Shown here: piece after piece, positions 45,589 to 64,000 of the stretch
Position numbering within the stretch: position 1 is the first letter of the stretch
How the letters are laid out: each line of letters opens with the position of its first letter
Assembly (NCBI RefSeq): GCF_042453785.1
Contig: NC_091671.1
Span: forward strand, 38,331,001-38,395,000
DNA length: 64,000 nt
Reading direction: 5' to 3'
Source: Malus domestica
Taxonomy: Eukaryota > Streptophyta > Magnoliopsida > Rosales > Rosaceae
The notes under the pieces: model-generated
Databases searched by the model: none
Told to the model about the DNA's origin: nothing
What the model saw: the letters and a program-made list of their open reading frames with translations, nothing else
Program-made: the position numbers and the translations under genes

Positions 45589-48500
45589 TTCTTATCATAT
45601 AACTTGCTCATAATAACAAAATTCTAAGTGCGTATAAATTATTGAATGCCTCGTGTCAAATAGGCTTAGTATATTATTTATTCTAGCTTACTTACAAGTT
45701 GCAAGTACATTATTAAGAAATAATATCCTATTGATCACAACGGATGGTGATTCTCATCTCTTTCATTTTCTCTCTTCTCCTCTTGATTTTTTTTTTCTTC
45801 TTTCTCTTTTCATGAAATAAAATCTTAAGCGTCCAAATAAAAATTAAAATAAAAAAATAAAAAGGTAGGAGAGATATCTTGTTTGACTGAAAGGGATCAT
45901 CTTCGTATCTCTTCCATCAAATTCATTAATTTAGACTCTTGAAATTTAATCTAACAGATAAATATATTGAGCTTTTTATAAAAAAGGAAAACTAATAAAA
46001 ATGGCTTGAAAACTTTGAGTTTTAATGATAAGGACAAAATATGCTTTTCGTTAAAGTTCATTTTTAAAAATTATAATAATTTTAGCAATGTAATCAAATT
46101 TCAAATTTCCAAATTGATGAATTTAGTAGATTTGATGAAAAAAAAAATCGAAGAGGATCCCTTTCCTTGTCCGACCACACCACCTCATGCGGTCAGAATG
46201 CAGAAAGGAAAGACAGTTTGTTTCAATCTATCGTGTTTCAACAGAAGAGGGGTTCATATCAATTAATTTGACTTGACAGATAATAAATTATATTTATAAC
46301 CTAATTGGTCTGACAGAAGTAAGATTATGTGTGTACGTAATTTGATGGAAATTAACCACAGTTAAATCTAATGTACATTAGGTAAAATGGGGTAAATTCT
46401 TGGAGGCGAAATACACGTGTGGCAAGTCCTGCTAGACTCACTTTAGGAGCGACTCTGGCTAGCAAATCTCTATCAATGAACCCTTCCCGGAACTCTGAAA
46501 ATAAATACATGAGATCGAAGAAATTTAAGCATGTAGTCAGTTGTCCTACTCGTGGAAGGTAAGGCATTTATGAGATTTATTAAATAAAAAAGAATGCCAA
46601 ATATCAACATTCGAGCAAAATAATTAACTAATCTAATAAAAGGTAACTACTCTATAAGAGATGAAACGGTTTTTTATTGTATAACTTCTACGAAGATACA
46701 TTATAAATAAGTTAATAAACTCAACTCAATCTCCAAGAAGAAATGCAAGCATTATCCCCAGTAATGTAACTAGTAATTAACTTTAGCCTCATGTGATGTT
46801 GATCTTTCAGTACAATACACTGGTAGTTTTGTTCTCTAGCAGTGCAATGTCCTCCTCTTGCATAGAAAAATAGTAAAAGTAGATATATATTCTTTTTAGA
46901 CACAACTTTTCTGTGTTGCATGCATCAATCATCGTGGATCTTCATGTGCAGGCCACGCATAGATTTGCACTTTGCACCACACCCACGAAACAGAAGCTAA
47001 TAATTCAATTTGGATCGGATTCATACGGTATCGATTTGACAAGAGGAAATAGCTAGCTAGTTTTCTTCTTGTTCGTAGAAAGGGGGTTGAATAAAATGTA
47101 GATTGCTACCAGAAAAATGGAGATAGGGTTTTGAAACACTAATTGAAGCAAAACGTTAGTTGGCTCTGTGACTAAATGGGTCACCCACCACCCCCACCAT
47201 GTGCAATATGCATGATGTCTGCCCTATTCTGAGATTTGGTTTGGAATTGGACCATTCTTTACACCCATATGTAAGTCCATACCTACCGATTTCCCTCCTC
47301 AAAATCCTCACCTTCACTCAATATTTTTCTTCAAACTTAGCACCAAAACTAGATAATTAATTATAACATTATAACATCTGAACATCACGAGTCTTTTCTT
47401 AACTGGAATTCCGATCTCTTGTAGCAAAAACGAGATAAACAAGACCTTGTAGGGATCTTGTATTTATCGCATGGGACCTCCACATTTTAAGACAAAAAGG
47501 AGAGAAACAATGGAATATATAGGATGGTGTTATCCACACATTTATTTTTACTTCTTACACACCCTCACAGTTATGCGACTACAAAAGATATGCATCAGTT
47601 AAACCGGTTTGCCCAAATTATGCAGTTCCGCTTGCAAAGAAAGTTTGAATGTCCTCGTTTAAACCAAAGCAGTTTAATACATGTGAAAATTGTATATAGA
47701 GTCAAACTATACATGTCACACATGACATATTTACATCGAAAGAACATTACTACGTGATAAAGCAACAGAGAAAGAAAATAGAAAAAAAAATTGAGGCTTT
47801 GTTTCGGGAATTTTGCTGCATAAATGGGACCCCGTAGTGTGAGAGGTCCTAATTGGAAGATCAAAAAAGTGCTAAGGAAATCCAAGCGTTGTTGATCAAT
47901 CTCTTTCTTCATCAATCTTTAATGGTGACAGTTCAGAAATATTGTAATTGCGCACGGACGAAGAAGCAGAGGTATGTAGATAATCTGAGTTATCTCAACT
48001 TGAAACATATAATTTCTCCCATCCCATGATTTGAAAGCTCCCTCTAGTTTCAGTACATGCAGCCTACTCCTCCTCCATCTTCCTTAAATACCTCTATCAT
48101 AATTTCACGCTGTTTACGTAACTACTTACGTACGAATTACAATATTAATGGATAGACGGTAATACTAAAAATATTATATTTGTAAATTAAATTTTAGAAA
48201 TTAAAGGACATAGAAGTTAATAATTGATTTATTATTTAAGTGTTGATAATTGTGTTCATTTTTATTGGTAACATATAATTTAATTTGCAAATTTAGTCTT
48301 CCTACATACAAAATGATTGATGTTTCACGAGTCTATATTAACAAGTAAGTAGACATATTATAACGTGAAATGTTACATGATAGTATCATGGTCACACAAA
48401 ATATTTACTCCGATTTCAATGCAAGAAAAACACCAAACTACTAAAATGTACTTGATAAAAGGAATGGGAAAGTATGATTATTATCTAAGGTTTTACATTA

Positions 48501-48690
48501 ACTCTCTAAGAAATTACTGAACATTCGTACTCTTGACTGTTTAATAGATAATTTGTGTTTAATATGAATCTAATGGTTAGACACATATTAAACGTGACAT
48601 AAGTTATAACAATTTGTGTTCCGAGTTACAATTGAGTTCACTTTACAAAAAAATTTAGTGTACTCGGAACACAACATGTAATTTAGTAAC
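44983..48690. other. Intergenic, no supported gene
   Basis: AT-rich. Contains a (CATA)n/(TA)n microsatellite at about 45541-45588 and poly-T/poly-A runs. The minus-strand frame 45102-45305 (QIPPANQAICNGQPQEKVPQ) is compositionally protein-like but has no recognisable family. Frames at 46006, 46352 and 47595 are not convincing. Confidence 0.45.
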
Positions 48691-48833
48691 ATGTTGCGGA
48701 TAAATGAAAAAATCTCCCAAGTTAACAGTCTCCTTACGGCTGTCCAGTCGCGGTTTTCAAACCAAACTACAAGTTACATCGCCACTAAGACACTCTATAT
48801 AGAAATACTGACTTCGAACATTGCTCACACACA

Positions 48834-48887
<54 letters not shown>

Positions 48888-48915
48888 AGTCGCTGCTTCT
48901 AATTTGTGAGAAAAA
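48691..48915 (+). promoter_or_regulatory. Core promoter and leader of the OVATE-family gene
   Basis: A TATA-like TATATAG lies at 48796-48802. A (CT)n microsatellite of about 46 bases fills 48838-48883 in the presumed 5' UTR, followed by CTGTGCAGTCGC and the ATG at 48916. (CT)n tracts next to starts are frequent in plant leaders and may influence expression; that is inference. Confidence 0.5.
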
Positions 48916-49632
48916 ATGGCAAACACATTGGGAAGAAACCTAAATCTCTGCTTCACAAAGATCCGACGGCCACCAATGGGTACAACCCTAGATGACGACG
49001 CTCACGGCCGTCCATTACCAACCGCCACCGCATCCACATCCACGTCATCAACGTCCATGATTAAGAACTTTAACTCCCTCTACGATGACCAGTCCACGTC
49101 CACCTCAAAATCCCTCAGCTCCTCCCTCCTCTCCACCTCCAACGACTACTCCGACACAGAGGCCCCCGCTCCCGACTTTGCTACCGCCTTTGCCTCCCGA
49201 CGCTTCTTCTTCTCCTCTCCCGGCCGATCCAACTCCATAGTTGACCAATCATCATTCGTCGCCACGTCATCCTCGTCCAAAACATCAGCCTCCGAGCCCG
49301 AAGACCGCACGCTCTTCATCAACCACAGCGTGGCGATCCCCACATTCTCCCCGGATCCCTACCGCGACTTCCGTCTGTCCATGCAGGAGATGGTGGAGGC
49401 GCGTGAGAGAACGCCAGACTCGGAGGACGTGAAGAAGAAATCCAACTGGGAGTTTTTGCATGAGCTCCTCCTGTGCTATCTTGCACTGAACCCTAAGAGC
49501 ACCCACAAGTTTATTATCGGCGCTTTCGCTGATCTTCTTGTCAGCCTCATGCCGTCTCCCGCCGGAGGCTCCCGCATTGAATTAGAACCGGAGTTCACGG
49601 CCGGCGTTTGTGAGATTTCACGGTGCATCTAG
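48916..49632 (+). CDS. OVATE family protein (transcriptional repressor)
   Basis: A single-exon frame of 238 residues. The OVATE (DUF623) domain covers about residues 138-211: SVAIPTFSPDPYRDFRLSMQ, EMVEARE, NWEFLHELLLCYLALNPKST and HKFIIGAFADLLVSL. The N-terminal part is Ser/Thr-rich and disordered, with a short conserved-looking start (LNLCFTKIRRPP). The length and the Pro after the DP-Y motif fit OFP members such as the OFP13/16/18 group. Family role: OFPs repress transcription and interact with KNOX/BELL homeodomain and TRM proteins, affecting organ shape. The antisense frames seen here are codon-composition shadows. Translation start follows a (CT)n leader. Confidence 0.92.
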   Translation: MANTLGRNLNLCFTKIRRPPMGTTLDDDAHGRPLPTATASTSTSSTSMIKNFNSLYDDQSTSTSKSLSSSLLSTSNDYSDTEAPAPDFATAFASRRFFFSSPGRSNSIVDQSSFVATSSSSKTSASEPEDRTLFINHSVAIPTFSPDPYRDFRLSMQEMVEARERTPDSEDVKKKSNWEFLHELLLCYLALNPKSTHKFIIGAFADLLVSLMPSPAGGSRIELEPEFTAGVCEISRCI

Positions 49633-50405
49633 TTAGTAATTAGACGTTTATAATATTGACGTCAATATTTGTCAATATTTGTTCATATGTATGTATGTAT
49701 AATATTTAATTAAGTCGATCGGTCCATCTTTTTGTTTTTGGATTCAAGCACATCGACAAATCTTATGGTATCTTGTCCCTCATCTTCTTCTTCTCCAGTA
49801 TCTGGTCCTTGTCCTTGTTTCGTGGCTTAGCTGTTTTTCAGCTCTATATAATATACATGACGAGTTGTAAAATTTTAATAAAAAATAGAACTGAAGCTTT
49901 TTAGAGGCGGATGCATGAAATATTATTGGTCTCTCAGATTACCATTTTATTCACTTGCATTTATGGATAGTCTTTTACATTCATTCTTTTTTTTCTTTGT
50001 AATCATAATCAACAAACAAGCTAAAGGTAAATAATATTAAGATTAGACTGTAAATTAAAATTTTCGACCAACTCAAATTATAAAGAAGTACAAAAATAAT
50101 AATAATAGGAGATGAAATGTGCGACAAGCAGCACAAATGCTGCGCACAAAACATCTCCTGTGCTATGTATGCCCAAATCCAAGCATGCCCTGCTGCCCAA
50201 CAGTCTAGGCTCCTCTCCAAAGCGTTTTATCAAGCAGTTAGAGGCATATAAAAAGGCAACTTCAAGCATAAAGGGGTTGTACCCAAGTTATCTATGGAGA
50301 TTCATCGAGTTTGTAAGGGTCATCTAACCCCCTTGCATCTAAGTCAGTCCGCCCCTAGAGCTGTGACTCTAATTACAATAAGCTATATATCAATAATTTA
50401 CTATC
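49633..50405. other. OVATE gene 3' region and intergenic DNA
   Basis: Probable 3' UTR to about 49900 (AATAAAAAATAG near 49878), then AT-rich sequence with no recognised gene. Confidence 0.45.
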
Positions 50406-50624
50406 GCTTGTTCACAATAAGTGGCTCAGTGGAAAAGTGCAAACAACATCTTTCTAAAGAAAAAATAGAAGGTTTTGGGTTTGATACTTTGTAAGTTGTT
50501 AATGTGTTTGATCATAGCTATGGATAGGGTGCAATTTCCAATTACTCTCTTCCAGGCCCGAAAAAAGGTGATGGCCGTAGTTCACCGTTAATTGTCTCCC
50601 TTTTGAGAAAAAAAAAATAATAAC
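50406..50624 (+). mobile_element. tRNA-derived SINE
   Basis: A 219-bp insertion with an A-box-like GTGGCTCAGTGG (50421-50432) and a B-box-like GGTTTGATACT about 50 bases on, ending in an A-rich tail. It is flanked by 11-bp target duplications AATTTACTATC (50395-50405 and 50625-50635). Non-coding. Confidence 0.72.
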
Positions 50625-50635
50625 AATTTACTATC

Positions 50636-52719
50636 CTCTAAAGTGTGTAGTAATTAAGTTATTGTGGTTAGCACATTGGTGAAGGCTCCTGTAGTTACAA
50701 CTTATAATAAATTGTTCAACTTTTAATTGTATCAATGTTTTTTTTTTTAATAAAACTTCATGGATATTAAATTTTACATATTCAGTTGGGATAGTTGGTG
50801 TGATGTAACAAAAAAATTTGTATATTTCCATTTAAAGTTTGAAACTAGTTTGTTGCATCTGTATACTTTCCTAGTTGGGAAAGTGAGTTTTGATCATTGC
50901 CTAACTTTCTCACCAAAAATACAAACGAAAGACCAGCAGCTGATTACTATATAGTATATAGGTACCTCCTCTTGCTTAGTTAGAAGTGTACAAATATACT
51001 GGGAAATTATTCGACGACATACATTTTCGTAACACTTAATGTTACATACTATTGAAAATTTGCATTCCATACGCTAATGGTTATTTACTCTTTTTTTTTT
51101 TTTTTTTTTTTTTTTTTGCGAAAATCACATTTCATATGTGTGGTTTAATTATACTAGTACAACCGTATTATTACTACATCCAATTATTGTTCATGATAAA
51201 GTTCAACTTCTTGGGAAATGTGGATCATGGTCTAACTTAAACATGTGAACTTGGGTACTTTTACTCCTGTATACAGAATTACAGTGGTACTCTCTACTCA
51301 CCAAATTAAACATCTTACACACTTCGGGTAATTGATAACGAGAGTTCAAGTGTTCAACCTAAAAAGCCTGCTAGCCTACTTTACCTCTTGGCTAGCTATG
51401 GCTATTAGGTTAAAATTTCTCTCTGTGTATGTAGGAGCAAGTTAATAGAAAATAGCAATGCACTTAACTTGGATAGATAGAAAAGCATGTGCTGAGGGGG
51501 CCGACTGCTCTTTTCACCTTTTGTGATATGCATAGCTACAACCATGCATGTTCACGTTCAACTACTTGTTACTCCATGCTACATCCTTGTCATTGGATTT
51601 TTGTTTATTGAATCCTTAACCGCTCGTCTAACTATGTGTTGTCCTGGTGTAATGTCATACATTGAAGTATATTACTTTCGTACTAATGTCCTTAAGCGTG
51701 AGTTGTACTACAAAACATTGTATGCGCTCACTTGTACTTAAAGTTTGATAAAAAACAGTTCTAGACAAAGCAGTTTCGGAATTGTCTATCAATCCAAAGC
51801 ATAACTTGTATTATTCATACGCTTCAAGTTCGCCTACAGTTCGCTCCAAAAAATAGAGTCATCCCTACCCTCACATCCCTTTCTTGACTTGGCCTGCATG
51901 CATTATACCTACACCCCTTAGAAAGAATTTCATTTCAATTTCAACAAAGCAAAGAAACGAAAACATAACTCTTTGCTTATTGTCCTCTTACTCTTTTAGC
52001 CTGCCTTGTGGGGATAGCTGGGTGTCTACGGCGGATTAGATCGGTTAGTGGTGAAGAGAAATCTTTTCCGATCTTCCACTAAGAAATAAGAAAGGTATCG
52101 TCACAACAACTACATTTGCTCACGAAACTACTCTGTGGATCCCCGTGGAAGGAGGGGAGATTTTATCTTCATTGGGGGGTCATTTCGAAACATTTTGTGA
52201 AAAGACAAACAAACATGTTAATGCTATAATATATGCCTGTTTGGGACAAGCATGTGGTAGTTAATTACTTAATTTTGAAGGAAAAGCAACTGTATTATAA
52301 AATGTATAAACATTTGTCGACTGGTTGAAGGTTCCCGAGTAGAGAGTAGAGACAAGTGTGATCCAAGTTTTAGTCCCCATCACCTTATGTAACTGCTGGG
52401 TAACATTTCTTGATCATGATATGCTTTGATGTCGACTCACACACTTCAGTTTTAAGCAACATGAGGATGATCCTTTTCTTCTTTTTTTTGTTCTCATGAA
52501 TTCATTAATTAATTCCACAAAATAAAATAACAAGAGATGATTTCCGCATTCTTCTTTTCATAGACACTTTTCCTTATACACTAATGTTTTTAATGTTTGA
52601 ATTGAACAAATAATGAAAAATCAGGAGACAAAAGCAAGAGAAAAAGTGTGAGAAGAGAAAACAAATTTAAAAAACACTACTTAATTCAATGATAGAAACT
52701 GACAAGTGATTTAGCAAAT
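50636..52719. other. Intergenic, nothing recognised
   Basis: AT-rich with a 27-base poly-T run at 51091-51117. No gene-like frame was recognised on either strand. Confidence 0.5.
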
Positions 52720-52876
52720 GAGAAATGCTAAGAGGACTTTTTTGAAAGTGGAACTCTCTGACACCTCACAGTTTAATGTCAATTTTAGCGCCAACATTAT
52801 AAAACATTTTCCAAAAACATAAGGTGATAAAAGTTCATAAAGAGTCTCAATTTTAAAAGTCTTCTTAGCATTTCTC
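52720..52876. repeat. MITE, family M3
   Basis: GAGAAATGCTAAGAGGACTT at the left is mirrored by AAGTCTTCTTAGCATTTCTC at the right, giving terminal inverted repeats of about 40 bp (including ACTCT / AGAGT). It resembles 7922-8086. Non-coding. Confidence 0.65.
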
Positions 52877-54093
52877 TTAACCAATTCATCCAACACTTCC
52901 CTTTTAGCTTCCTTAATTAAGAATCCAACACAAACCACAAAAGGAGGTCCGTTCTTGAACTTATAAACTTACAACGAGCAAATCCTCTGTGCGCCCTTTG
53001 TTTCACACTCAATCACAAGGAACATTATAGAACTCTAATTACGAAGTCTAGCTAATTGGCAGTAAATGATGCTAGTTTTTTTTTTTTTTTTTTTTTTGGG
53101 GGGGGGATAAATTCATTAATTAAACAATGCATCTCGAGACAAATTATGAACTCGTTTAGATATGCTTTTAAAATGATCAAAAGCGTTTTTAGTGAAATTG
53201 GTTTTGGGTTCCAAAAACATTTACAGGAAACACTTCCAAGTGCATTTTTAGGATTCACTTGCATTGTGCTTATTGCAGAAAGCACTTCAAGTTTTTTTTT
53301 TTTTTTTTAATTCAGGATTCACTTGCATTTTGTTAAGAATTGTTTTCAAAAACATATTCATAAAAAATATTTTCAATCATTTTAAAAACACTTACCAACA
53401 AATTAAAAAAAAAATTAAAAACATATTCATAAAGAATAGATAGGGTGCAGACTCAGAGGTGGGTCTGGATGATTGGCAAAGTCTTTGCATTAAAAAAAAA
53501 AAACAAATTATATAGGTAAAAATCAGTACCTCTAACTCTAAGCACAGAAAAAAAAAATAGGGAATCTTGTTTTCGTCTCTGCCTTTATTTATTTATTTTA
53601 CCTCAATGTTTCTGCCCAATATGTTTGTCTATGCTTCAACTTGAACCTGATGAAGGGCAGACTGGAGGTCCAATGTATTTTATTATACTTGTATAAACAT
53701 GGAATCTTGTTCTCTTGGTTACCAGGCAATAACGATTTTATGATAATTTATCGTTGGGTTTGATCTTAAGGGTTGAGATTAAGGGAGTATGGTTATCTTT
53801 CATCCTATTACCATCACATTCTCTCTCTTCCTCTCACACTTTTCTTTTTGTATTTATAAAAAAATCAATATAAGATTTTAACATGGCATAATCGTAATCG
53901 TTCAAATAGGAGGAGAGAGAAGATATAAGTGATTAGGAGGCAATAGAATCTCCCCCATGATTAAGACATTACATCCATTTACTCTTCACCTTTGATATCT
54001 AATCAAAAGGTGAGTGACCAGCATTCCCCAATCATATCGTCTTCCACCGTTGCACTTACCACCCCCTTCCTAAAATATAATTGTTCTTAACCC
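52877..54093. other. Intergenic, with a diverged family M1 element at about 53795-53950
   Basis: 53795-53950 shares the TATTTATAAAAAAATCAATA core and flanking TC-rich / GA-rich arms with the M1 copies at 3863 and 7090, more diverged. Poly-T/poly-G (about 53075-53106) and poly-T (about 53291-53309) runs are present. No gene. Confidence 0.4.
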
Positions 54094-54192
54094 ACGGAGT
54101 TTGTAGCTCAGTTGGTCAGGAGCAATTAATCTCCTATAACCGATGTCTCGAGTTTTCCATCACCAATATTGCTCGTGTAAGAAAAAAAAAAT
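54094..54192 (+). repeat. Possible degenerate tRNA-derived SINE
   Basis: TTTGTAGCTCAGTTGGTC resembles a pol III A box with D-arm, followed about 45 bases later by CTCGAGTTTTCCATC, a weak B box, and then an A10 run. It does not fold as a tRNA. No target duplication was found. Confidence 0.35.
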
Positions 54193-54764
54193 ATCTACCG
54201 ACCAACCATCGAACAAAACGCAGCTTACAGGTCCCAATTCTGTATGGGAGGGAACTCTATAGGATTGGATTGGAGAATACTCCATTCTGGACGGGAGGCT
54301 ACTCTATCGGATTCGCCTGGATAACCCACTCTCAATTCCGTCTAGAAGAAAAGGGTGGAGCACTTTTCAAATACGTGACAAACATCTATTGAGCAGGTAA
54401 CGACATTAGAACTACATCTTAGTTTACGCGACCAGCAAGGGAGACACATGACTAGTCACGTGATCAAAGAGCCATCAGAGAATGAAAGGCAGATAAGAAA
54501 AGGTTATACTTTAAAGACAAGAAACAGAGCACTTAGCAATACTGAAATATGCTGGAACACCTTCACTTTGGAAAATTAGTGCACTTACAATTAACGAAAA
54601 TATGCCTCGGGTTAAAAAACAAGAAACTAAATCCCTGAAACAATCTAAAAACGTGTATTTCAGCATTCAAAAACATTCTCAGATATACTAAAGAAGCAAA
54701 ATTTCTCAAGCTAACATGTAAACATCCAGCAACGAGCTCAAGAAACGGAAAATGCGAAAGCAGA

Positions 54765-56246
<1,482 letters not shown>

Positions 56247-56805
56247 GGCTTGCTAGGGTTTTGGATCTTGAAGCTTTTGGAGCAGTTCTGCGCCTGTGTG
56301 TGCCGTGAAGACGTAAGTGAAGCAAAGAGAAACCCTAGAAATGGCAGCCGCGGCCTTTGTGAATGATTTTATACACCCACCCAATGGGGTATGGCCTAAT
56401 ATAACTGTAATAGCCCAACATTTATTTTCTTTTCAAGCCCGGTTGATAAAATGACCAACAACATCAACTATGGCTCGGGCTCGAAGCGGACGTGAGTTAC
56501 GTTAGTTAGTTAGTTAAGGTGTTGTGTCTATCATTTTGATTATGAGAGAAACTTAGATAGATTCATAGATTGGGTACACAGTCACGGTGCTTCCCAGCCT
56601 ATTAACACAAAGTCACATGTTAATCTCACTTTACATGGCTTTGTGTTAATAGACAAAAATGACATCGTGATGGTGATCGTTCGATTAAGTCTTTCTCCTT
56701 GATCACAAGTCCAAATTTCATTTCCAAGTTAAAGTAGTTTAAAATACTGCTTTGTTTAAAATATAGCTTGTTCTATAAGGCATTTTACAATAGTTTAAGT
56801 GACTA

Positions 56806-56852
<47 letters not shown>

Positions 56853-57942
56853 AATCAGGCAACTTGAATTTGATACTTATAACACTACTACTACACTAGC
56901 ATGGGTTTAATATTGGCATCACATTCAAATTTTCGGCCTACTGTAGGAGTGTTATTCCTGTACGAGTTCAATATATTGGTATCACACTTACTTTTTCCGA
57001 GCTACTATGGAAGGCCTAAGGGGTTTTATTAATGAAGTTTTTTTTTCTTCTTCAGTATATTTCATAAACTAACCTTGATTATAAGAGCAGAGATTCAAAC
57101 TCAGATGTATGAGAGACATCAACTTTGGCTATTCTACTCCACGTGATTTTTAGTTAATATGAGGTTTTAGAATGCCAATAAAACCTTCTTAAATAAAAAG
57201 GTAAATGATGAAACGTATTACGAAGAAAATTTTACCTTATCACATATTGAACACAATCATGTGTCTCATTGCATGAACAGTCTATATACAAAAAATAGCC
57301 GCATTCTACCGGTGATGCTTAAGAATCTCTCTTCACTACGAGTTTTTAGTGATACCTCTGTCACAGTGAACAAAAAAAAAAAACTTTCAAAAACGAATAG
57401 CAAGAGATCTATACAAAAATGATAGGCTTTTTTTTTCATGGTTGAAGCAAATGAATCGTTTGATAATACAATGAACACCAGGAGGCCAAAACTTATACGA
57501 ACCCACCAAAGCCATAAAATCCTAAAAAGTCCGGTAATTCTAACTTCTGTACTTTGCGACCCCGAAAATGGGAGTGATTTACGCACACCCTTTTCAGCTT
57601 CTGCACACTCCTCTTAAATTGGGCCATTTGATTTTCCATTGATTTGTTCAATCCGGCGGCTAGAAAAATAGAGGCGTGCGGAAGGCGAAAAAAATAGCAT
57701 GCACGAAATCATTCCCCGGAAAATAAAACTATATATTTACTCCCCAGTTTCCAACAATGGGAGAAGCATGGCTTGAAGCTCTAAGTCTTAAGGAACCAAA
57801 AACTGTATTGCTTTCTAACAAGCGATAAGATCGGTTTTCAACCCTTTGCCAAAATACTTCTACTACTCTTTCGCCGTTGGAGACTCTGCTGTTACGGAAA
57901 AGCCTCCTGCTTTTACTTCTGTCAGTATATCGAAATACGACA
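56247..57942. other. Intergenic between RPS18 and the PHD/GNAT gene
   Basis: The first ~100 bases are the RPS18 leader, including ACCCTAGCAAG and AACCCTAG telo-box-like motifs (minus strand) expected for ribosomal protein genes. A (TA)n microsatellite covers about 56808-56850. Past about 57600 the sequence is probably 3' UTR of the PHD/GNAT gene. No other gene seen. Confidence 0.5.

Positions 57943-64000
<6,058 letters not shown>

Noticed and set aside
49146-49506. Minus-strand frames of 65 and 73 residues
   Set aside because: Antisense shadows of the OVATE-family gene.
54081-54392. 103-residue frame including a tRNA-like start
   Set aside because: No tRNA fold and no protein domain; recorded only as a possible degenerate SINE.

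Overview
The window is nuclear DNA from a eudicot plant. The genes have split exons with GT-AG introns, the AT-rich intergenic DNA is full of terminal-inverted-repeat elements, and the gene families (FCS-like zinc finger, OVATE, seed-maturation LEA, IDM1-like PHD/GNAT) are plant families. The LINE and non-autonomous retroelement sequences look like repeats common in apple and pear (Rosaceae, Maleae); that placement is an inference from memory and was not tested by any search.

Layout. 1-10.7 kb: no convincing gene, several MITEs, and one housekeeping-type promoter leading into an orphan first exon (about 4.28-4.88 kb). 10.76-12.25 kb (+): FCS-like zinc finger gene. 12.99-14.59 kb: a 1.6-kb Mutator-like element with perfect 9-bp target duplications carrying a captured CONSTANS-like B-box fragment (Pack-MULE). 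18.9-20.05 kb (-): proline-rich PNRC-motif protein, probably an mRNA-decay adaptor. 21.5-22.0 kb: broken ankyrin gene. 23.2 kb: tRNA-Ala(AGC). 23.4-28.8 kb: a degenerate 5.4-kb hAT transposon with 8-bp target duplications; it also carries a fragment of a nucleotide-sugar transporter gene on the opposite strand. 29.2-34.8 kb: a composite retro-insertion bounded by a 14-bp target duplication, containing two LINE tails around a non-autonomous retroelement with a gag-like reading frame. 36.7 kb (+): intronless HSP20-like gene. 41.05-42.67 kb (+): group 5 LEA (D-34/SMP) gene broken by small indels. 43.2-44.6 kb: a second Mutator-like element of the same family, nested in a MITE whose uninterrupted relative lies at 8.5 kb. 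48.9 kb (+): OVATE family gene. 54.8-56.2 kb (-): ribosomal protein S18. 57.9-64.0 kb (-): large PHD-finger/GNAT acyltransferase gene that runs off the right edge.

The genes do not form a pathway or cluster; this is ordinary plant gene spacing. The most interesting content is the mobile DNA. Two unrelated DNA transposons have each picked up a host gene fragment. Several nested or composite insertions have readable target duplications, so their order can be reconstructed. Two genes (LEA and ankyrin) are caught in decay.
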